A stretch of 64,000 nucleotides of DNA from CAVRTJ01 sp964507185 (lineage in GTDB: Bacteria > Acidobacteriota > UBA4820 > DSQY01), in contig CAZDOY010000002.1 of NCBI GenBank assembly GCA_964507185.1, positions 1 through 64,000 of the forward strand, given 5' to 3'. Of this stretch, positions 59,742 through 64,000 are shown in pieces (positions within the stretch are counted from its first letter, which is position 1; every line of letters begins with the position of its first letter). The position numbers and the translations under genes were made by a program. The notes beneath the pieces were generated by a model that was given only the letters and a program-made list of their open reading frames with translations, did no database searches and was not told the origin of the DNA.

Positions 59742-59759
59742 GGGGTCGGACCCGACCCC
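59742..59759. repeat. perfect stem-loop between trxA and the small membrane gene
   Basis: GGGGTCG-GACC-CGACCCC, a seven-base perfect stem with four-base loop. No U run follows on either strand, so it may be a weak terminator or a processing site. Confidence 0.45.
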
Positions 59760-59774
59760 GCAAGATTGCGACAT

Positions 59775-59870
59775 TCAAGTGCTCACCCCCGCCTTCGGCA
59801 ACAGATATCTATTGAGAATGTACCAGAAGCCGATAAGCAGCGCGAAGATGAGAAGGTCTTTTCCGGTCAC
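59775..59870 (-). CDS. 31-residue single-helix membrane protein
   Basis: A very short frame starting GTG 59870 that overlaps the DUF2892 stop (GTGA), giving one hydrophobic helix (LLIFALLIGFWYILNRYLL) and the tail PKAGVST. Its tight coupling and membrane helix beside a DUF2892 protein suggest a real micropeptide partner; a longer frame upstream lies within DUF2892 in another frame and is not credible. No strong SD, so confidence is modest. Confidence 0.5.
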   Translation of the reverse strand: MTGKDLLIFALLIGFWYILNRYLLPKAGVST

Positions 59871-60055
59871 TGCTGCAAACCCGCCTTTCGAAGGATCCAC
59901 ATCATCGGGCACCAGTTGGTGAAGGACGACTGTAACAGATTGAGCCCGACGAAGGCCGTGAAAAGGTACCACAGGGGGTTCACCCAGTGGCCTAGCGCCA
60001 GAGAAAGAACTATGAAGAAGCCTGCAATACCTCTCAAAGCGCGGTCTACACTCAT
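59867..60055 (-). CDS. DUF2892 small membrane protein
   Basis: 62 residues. DUF2892/YgaP-like inner-membrane domain: MSVDRALRGIAGFFIVLSLALGHWVNPLWYLFTAFVGLNLLQSSFTNWCPMMWIL, two helices with a conserved C-P pair (NWCPMM). In many proteins this domain is fused to rhodanese; here it stands alone. ATG 60055 has GGAGG five bases upstream. Confidence 0.85.
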   Translation of the reverse strand: MSVDRALRGIAGFFIVLSLALGHWVNPLWYLFTAFVGLNLLQSSFTNWCPMMWILRKAGLQQ

Positions 60056-60158
60056 CAGCACCTCCTGTCCAAGTTACTATAGATGCGCTGAGGCCGCAAT
60101 GGTAACAAGCTTGTCCCGATTCACGGTCAGACCGCGCTGGAGGCGTACTCCCGCTCTC

Positions 60159-61421
60159 TCACAGCCCCCTCAGGAACAATTTCTTGACCTCGTGCAGGGC
60201 ATCGACTAGCGAGTCTACGTCCTGCTTTGTATTGTATAAATAAAAAGAGGCCCGGAGGGTGTTATCCATTCCAAGGGCGGTCATGAGCGGCTGGGCACAG
60301 TGGTGGCCTGAACGGACGGCGATGCCGTACCGGTCGAGCAGGTTTGCCGCATCGTGGGGATGAACGTCCTCGATGTTGAACGAGTAGACGGCCAGGGACT
60401 CCCCGCTCTCGTGCCCGTAGAGCTTCAGGCCTTCAACCGATCTAAGGGCTTCGAGTGCGTAGCCGGCAAGTTGCTTCTCGTAGGCAAAGACGTCTCCCAT
60501 GCCAACGTCGGCCAGGTAATCCACGGCGGCGCCGAGCCCGATCCCTTCGGCTATCGCGCTCGTACCGGCTTCGAATTTCCACGGCAGCTCGTTCCACGTC
60601 GCGCCCTCGGTGGTTACGGTCGAAATCATGTCCCCGCCTGTGAGAAAGGGGGGCATCTCATTCAAGAGGTCCTTGCGCCCGTAAAGAAAGCCGACGCCGG
60701 TCGGGCCGAGCATCTTATGGCCGGAAGCCACCAGGAAATCGCAATCCAGGGTCTGAACATCTATCGGCATGTGAGGAACAGACTGCGCCGCGTCCAGGAG
60801 GACGGTCGCACCGACCGAGCGCGCCATGCCGATCAGATCTTCGACGGGGTTGATGATCCCCAGGACGTTGCTGGCATGGACGACGCCGACCAGCCTCGTT
60901 CTGGACGTAATGAGCCTCCTGGCCGCCGCGAGGTCCAGATTCCCCCCCTGAGTAATAGGGATGAACTTGAGGACGACGCCCAGGCGGTCCCTGAGCATCT
61001 GCCATGGAACGATGTTGCTGTGGTGCTCCATGAGCGAGACGACGACCTCGTCCCCTGCCCTCAGGTTCGCCTGTCCCCAGGTCATGGCCACCAGGTTCAG
61101 GGCCTCCGTGGCGTTCCTGACAAAGACGATCTCGCGCCAGGACCGCGCGTTTATGAAGCGCGCGACCTTCTTGTGCGCGTCTTCGTACGCGACGGTGGAT
61201 TCGTAGCCGAGGGTATGGATGGCGCGATGAATGTTCGCGTTGTATTCGGAGAAGTAGCGCGTCACCGCATCGATCACCTGGCGAGGGCGCTGAGTCGTGG
61301 CGGCGTTGTCGAGGTAGACCAGGGGCCTGCCGTGGACGCGCCGGTCGAAGATGGGAAAATCCCCGCGTATGCGTTCTACGTCGTAAGTGTTGCTGCTCTC
61401 TCTCGCGGCTGTTTCTGTCAT
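60159..61421 (-). CDS. sufS: cysteine desulfurase SufS
   Basis: 420 residues, PLP enzyme supplying persulfide sulfur from cysteine. DFPIFDRRVHGRPLVYLDNAATTQRP, PLP Lys in VASGHKMLGPTGVGFLYGR, catalytic Cys in RSGHHCAQPLM. Pairs with SufU (61.7-62.2 kb). Four-base overlap with the Rieske-like gene, operon end; no sufE or sufA follows. Confidence 0.96.
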   Translation of the reverse strand: MTETAARESSNTYDVERIRGDFPIFDRRVHGRPLVYLDNAATTQRPRQVIDAVTRYFSEYNANIHRAIHTLGYESTVAYEDAHKKVARFINARSWREIVFVRNATEALNLVAMTWGQANLRAGDEVVVSLMEHHSNIVPWQMLRDRLGVVLKFIPITQGGNLDLAAARRLITSRTRLVGVVHASNVLGIINPVEDLIGMARSVGATVLLDAAQSVPHMPIDVQTLDCDFLVASGHKMLGPTGVGFLYGRKDLLNEMPPFLTGGDMISTVTTEGATWNELPWKFEAGTSAIAEGIGLGAAVDYLADVGMGDVFAYEKQLAGYALEALRSVEGLKLYGHESGESLAVYSFNIEDVHPHDAANLLDRYGIAVRSGHHCAQPLMTALGMDNTLRASFYLYNTKQDVDSLVDALHEVKKLFLRGL

Positions 61422-61738
61422 GGAACGGGCTCCTTGACGAACACCTTTCCGCCGTCCACTTTCACTTCATAGGTCGGGACGCCTTCAAATGCCGGCATGG
61501 CAAGGGCCTCCCCCGTTTCCAGCGCGAAGCGGGCCCCGTGATGCGGGCACATCCAGCCCCCGTCTTCCACGTGTCCGCCCTCCAGCTCCATGTCCTGGTG
61601 GCTGCAGAGGTAGCCGAGCGCGTACACCTTGTCCTCGTGGCGGATCAGCAGCACTTCTTCATCGCCCACTATGGCGTGCCTGCCTTCCGGTCCGATCTCG
61701 TCGATCGAGGCGACTTCTACGAAACCATCGGTGTTCAT
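61418..61738 (-). CDS. Rieske-type [2Fe-2S] ferredoxin of the SUF operon
   Basis: 106 residues. Rieske ligands CSHQDMELEGG and CPHHGARFAL (C-x-H ... C-x-x-H). Belongs to the NirD/BphF-type non-haem iron ferredoxins; similar genes lie in SUF operons of several phyla, where they probably carry electrons for cluster assembly. ATG 61738 (GGAGGAGGA upstream) overlaps the sufU end, and its own end overlaps sufS, each by ATGA. Confidence 0.9.
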   Translation of the reverse strand: MNTDGFVEVASIDEIGPEGRHAIVGDEEVLLIRHEDKVYALGYLCSHQDMELEGGHVEDGGWMCPHHGARFALETGEALAMPAFEGVPTYEVKVDGGKVFVKEPVP

Positions 61739-62160
61739 TCGTCCTCCTCCCCAGGCCACTGGGCCTGCCCGTAGACGCCGGCCTTGAGGACCTTCATCGC
61801 CAGAAGGGCGCATTTCAGCCGCATGGGTCCGATGGGGATGCCTATGTTCTCCAGCATCTCATCCTTTGTCAGGTCCTTGACCTTGTCGAGGGTTTCCCCC
61901 TTCATCATGTCGGTGAGAATGGATGCCGCCGACTGGCTGACGATGCACCCCTTGCCGCTGAACTTGATGTCCTCGATTACGTCCCCATTGAGTTTTATGG
62001 CGATCTCGATCTGATCGCCGCACGACGGATTCCCCTCCGCGTGCAGGATGTCGGCTCCCTCGATTTTACCGAAATTGTGCGGGTGCCTGTAGTGGTCCAG
62101 CAGGACGTCCATCATCAAGGGATCCACATCCAGCAGTTCATTTGGATTTGTTGGATTCAT
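61735..62160 (-). CDS. sufU: Fe-S scaffold / sulfur-transfer protein SufU
   Basis: 141 residues of the SufU/NifU-like N-terminal family, with zinc/iron cysteines in NPSCGDQ, SGKGCIVSQSA and MRLKCALLAMK plus Asp after the first Cys. Acts as zinc-dependent sulfur acceptor of SufS in many bacteria lacking SufE. ATG 62160 shares its last base region with the sufD stop (TGATG). Confidence 0.94.
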   Translation of the reverse strand: MNPTNPNELLDVDPLMMDVLLDHYRHPHNFGKIEGADILHAEGNPSCGDQIEIAIKLNGDVIEDIKFSGKGCIVSQSAASILTDMMKGETLDKVKDLTKDEMLENIGIPIGPMRLKCALLAMKVLKAGVYGQAQWPGEEDE

Positions 62161-63383
62161 CAGGCCTTCACCTTGTTTTCGAGTATTGGGTCTACGATTT
62201 CAGGTATGAACGGGAAGGGTGCGCGGTTGAAGAGGCTCTCTTGAAAACCGACGACGATGAGCCTTTTGGCGCTCACGGGGTCCAGTCCCCTGCTCTGCAG
62301 GTAGAACATCTGCTCGTCATCAACCTGTCCGACGCTGGCGGCGTGGGATGCCTTGACGTCCAGGGCCTTGATCTCTAGGCCCGGGATCGAGTCCGCGTGG
62401 GCCCTGGGAGAAAGGAGAAGGACGTGGTCGGCCAGGTAGGCCTCCGAAAAACTCGCATCCTTCTCCATGAGGATGTTGCCGGTGAAGACGGCCCGCCCTG
62501 CATCTTCAACCACGGTCCTCACCTGAACGTCGCTGTGGGTGTGATCCGCCAACTGGGAGGTCCGGCTGTCGAGGTCGATGTGTTCTCTGCCGGTGCACAT
62601 CACCATGTGGCTCTCTTTCCAGGACGCGCCGGGGCTGGCCATTTCCGCAAAGAGCCTTGCAACGGTCCACTTTCCGCCCATCCAGGCCGAGTAGGCCTCG
62701 ACAGAGGCATCTCTTCCCAGCTCGAAAGAGGTGGAAATATGGTGGTGCATTTCTTCCCCCTGATGCAGAAGAAACACCTTGAGACTGGCTCCGTCGGCGA
62801 TTCTGCCCCCGAGAAGACTCATGTGCATCGAGGAATCTGTTCCGCCCTTCCAGTGGATGAACACAGAGGCCTGGACGCCGCGGTCGACGTCCAGCACGAC
62901 AGGTTCCAGAACCAGGCCGCCGGGATCGCCCAGAGAAAGGTAGGCGACCTTGGCATCCGGCGCCTGGTCCGTGTGCCAGTGGACGGCGAGGCCTTCGCGC
63001 CAGCCGGCCAGCACGAGTTCGTCCCATTCCGAACGGGGCCTCAGACGCTCCGACAGGTAGGCCTCGCTCGAGCGCACAGCTTCGGAGAGAAGCCGTACGG
63101 ACGGGCTTCCGTTCCCGGGTGCGACGGGTTCGAGCCCTTTTGCCTGGAGAAACGGCTCCGCGATGAGAGGGCCCTTGAGGGGCAGGGCCCGCCAGTTGAG
63201 CAGCACGCGTGAATATCGGCCGAAACGCGGGGATGTTTCCGCGAAACGCATGAGGTGATTCCTGCGCCTGGCCGCCAGCCACTCCGGTTCCCCAGCCTTC
63301 CTCGAAGCCTCCTCCACCTGCTCGACAGTGAAAGGAAGCTCCCGTTTCGACAGGGGCGAGGTCATTTCTTCGGCCGCACTCAT
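62160..63383 (-). CDS. sufD: SufD, Fe-S cluster assembly subunit
   Basis: 407 residues, right-handed beta-helix partner in the SufBC2D complex. Middle DSSMHMSLLGGRIADGAS, LDSRTSQLADHTHSDVQVRTVVED and the C-terminal GLEIKALDVKASHAASVGQVDDEQMFYLQSRGL segment with ENKVKA end are SufD-like. Overlaps sufB by four bases (ATGA, 63380-63383). Confidence 0.92.
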   Translation of the reverse strand: MSAAEEMTSPLSKRELPFTVEQVEEASRKAGEPEWLAARRRNHLMRFAETSPRFGRYSRVLLNWRALPLKGPLIAEPFLQAKGLEPVAPGNGSPSVRLLSEAVRSSEAYLSERLRPRSEWDELVLAGWREGLAVHWHTDQAPDAKVAYLSLGDPGGLVLEPVVLDVDRGVQASVFIHWKGGTDSSMHMSLLGGRIADGASLKVFLLHQGEEMHHHISTSFELGRDASVEAYSAWMGGKWTVARLFAEMASPGASWKESHMVMCTGREHIDLDSRTSQLADHTHSDVQVRTVVEDAGRAVFTGNILMEKDASFSEAYLADHVLLLSPRAHADSIPGLEIKALDVKASHAASVGQVDDEQMFYLQSRGLDPVSAKRLIVVGFQESLFNRAPFPFIPEIVDPILENKVKA

Positions 63384-64000
63384 CCTACCGACCCCTCCAT
63401 TTCCATCTCGATCAGCCTGTTGAGTTCGATGGCGTACTCCATCGGCAGTTCCTTTGCAAACGGCGCGATGAAACCCTGCACGATCATTGCGGTTGCATCG
63501 GATTCTGAAAGTCCCCTGGACATGAGGTAGTAGATCTGCTCGTCGCTGATCTTCCCGACCGTTGCTTCGTGGGCGATGGCGACGTTGTCCTCCCCTATCT
63601 CCATGGTGGGATAGGTGTCCGAGCGGCTTTCCTCATCGAGCATGAGGGCATCGCATTTGACCGTGGCCTTGACCCCGGTCGCGCCCTTGGCGACCTTCAG
63701 CAGGCCCCGGTAGCTCGAGCGGCCGCTTCCCCGGCTGATGGACTTGCTGGTGATGGTGGAGGTCGTGTTCTTCGCCTTGTGGATAATCTTCGCGCCGGCA
63801 TCCTGGTGTTGGCCGTCGGAGGCGAAAGCGATGGAGAGGATGTTGCCCTTCGCGCGCTCGCCTGCGAGGTAGATGGAGGGGTATTTCATGGTCAGCCTGG
63901 AACCCATGTTGCCGTCAACCCACTCCATGGTGGCGTCCTCGTATGCTATAGCGCGCTGTGTGACGAGGTTGTATATGTTGTGGGACCAGTTCTGAATCGT
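63380..64000 (-). CDS. sufB: SufB, Fe-S scaffold subunit (5' end outside window)
   Basis: The last 206 residues of SufB are visible; the gene continues beyond base 64000. TIQNWSHNIYNLVTQRAIAYEDATMEWVDGNMGSR, LAGERAKGNILSIAFA, GSGRSSYRGLLKVAKGATG and the C-terminal KISDEQIYYLMSRGLSE are SufB hallmarks (the early Gln/Asn/Trp segment and Cys/Glu loop bind the nascent cluster). sufC is presumably upstream, outside the window. Confidence 0.95.
   Translation of the reverse strand, partial: TIQNWSHNIYNLVTQRAIAYEDATMEWVDGNMGSRLTMKYPSIYLAGERAKGNILSIAFASDGQHQDAGAKIIHKAKNTTSTITSKSISRGSGRSSYRGLLKVAKGATGVKATVKCDALMLDEESRSDTYPTMEIGEDNVAIAHEATVGKISDEQIYYLMSRGLSESDATAMIVQGFIAPFAKELPMEYAIELNRLIEMEMEGSVG

Noticed and set aside
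1..64000. CRISPR arrays, insertion sequences, integrases, phage genes, attachment sites, rRNA genes
   Set aside because: No direct-repeat/spacer pattern, transposase-like frame or rRNA sequence was seen on reading the window.

Overview
The window is a GC-rich (by eye above 60%), densely packed chromosomal segment of a Gram-negative bacterium. Lipoprotein and outer-membrane-protein genes, a complete lipid A aminoarabinose (Arn) pathway and periplasmic enzymes show a diderm envelope. The mixture of an ECF-type nickel importer with NikR, a SUF system using SufU plus a Rieske-like protein, a short Aquifex/Geobacter-type aconitase, pyruvate phosphate dikinase, PilZ and DUF4388 regulators and a hemerythrin/Rrf2 pair is what one meets in the Desulfobacterota (deltaproteobacterial) sphere and neighbouring phyla; I cannot name the genus. 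Nothing looks like a phage, an insertion sequence, a CRISPR array or an rRNA operon. One tRNA is present.

Layout. 0-3.3 kb: stress/redox genes on the minus strand (hemerythrin, Rrf2 sensor, cytochrome c lipoprotein, TudS-like DUF523/DUF1722 protein). 3.5-15.2 kb: mainly housekeeping enzymes (small acidic protein, HemF, a SRPBCC-epimerase fusion, glyoxalase-like protein, CorA, Ddl, two short-chain dehydrogenases around a cytidylate-kinase-like protein, an O-methyltransferase, TrmO, a glutamine amidotransferase, secreted MsrA). 15.3-17.5 kb: PilZ protein and a long aldehyde dehydrogenase. 17.7-21.7 kb: nickel cluster nikR - outer-membrane protein - nikMN - nikQ - nikO with a histidine-rich tail. 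22-29.4 kb: moaA, dGTPase-like protein, tRNA-Ala(GGC), recJ, ppdK. 29.4-35.1 kb (minus): DUF4388/receiver protein, transglutaminase-like protein, nusB, ribH, PfkB kinase, MTA phosphorylase. 35.2-40.4 kb: aconitase, receiver-PilZ protein, DMT permease, ornithine aminotransferase. 40.5-51.5 kb (minus): Arn operon. 51.5-55.5 kb: NCS2 permease, sugar-phosphate transferase, Cys-rich response regulator. 55.6-58 kb: nrnA-elbB-moaD-moaE operon. 58-60 kb: small proteins, FmdB, thioredoxin, DUF2892. 60.1-64 kb (minus): sufB(partial)-sufD-sufU-rieske-sufS.

How genes work together. The Arn block contains two GT39 (ArnT-like) transferases, ArnB, ArnC, ArnA split into separate formyltransferase and decarboxylase genes, ArnD and a terminal BamA/TamA-like outer-membrane protein; it is preceded by the decayed C-terminus of a histidine kinase whose stop codon still overlaps the first GT39 start. 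The outer-membrane protein has no ATG, GTG or TTG start that preserves its signal peptide and seems to begin with CTG. The nickel cluster pairs inner-membrane ECF import with a candidate outer-membrane barrel. The SUF genes are chained by 1- to 4-base overlaps. Molybdopterin genes are split between moaA (21 kb) and moaD-moaE (57 kb), the latter in visibly more AT-rich DNA.

Start codons were moved from the longest possible frame wherever a ribosome binding site and family alignment favoured an internal start; these decisions are stated in each entry. All family assignments are from reading the sequence, without database searches.
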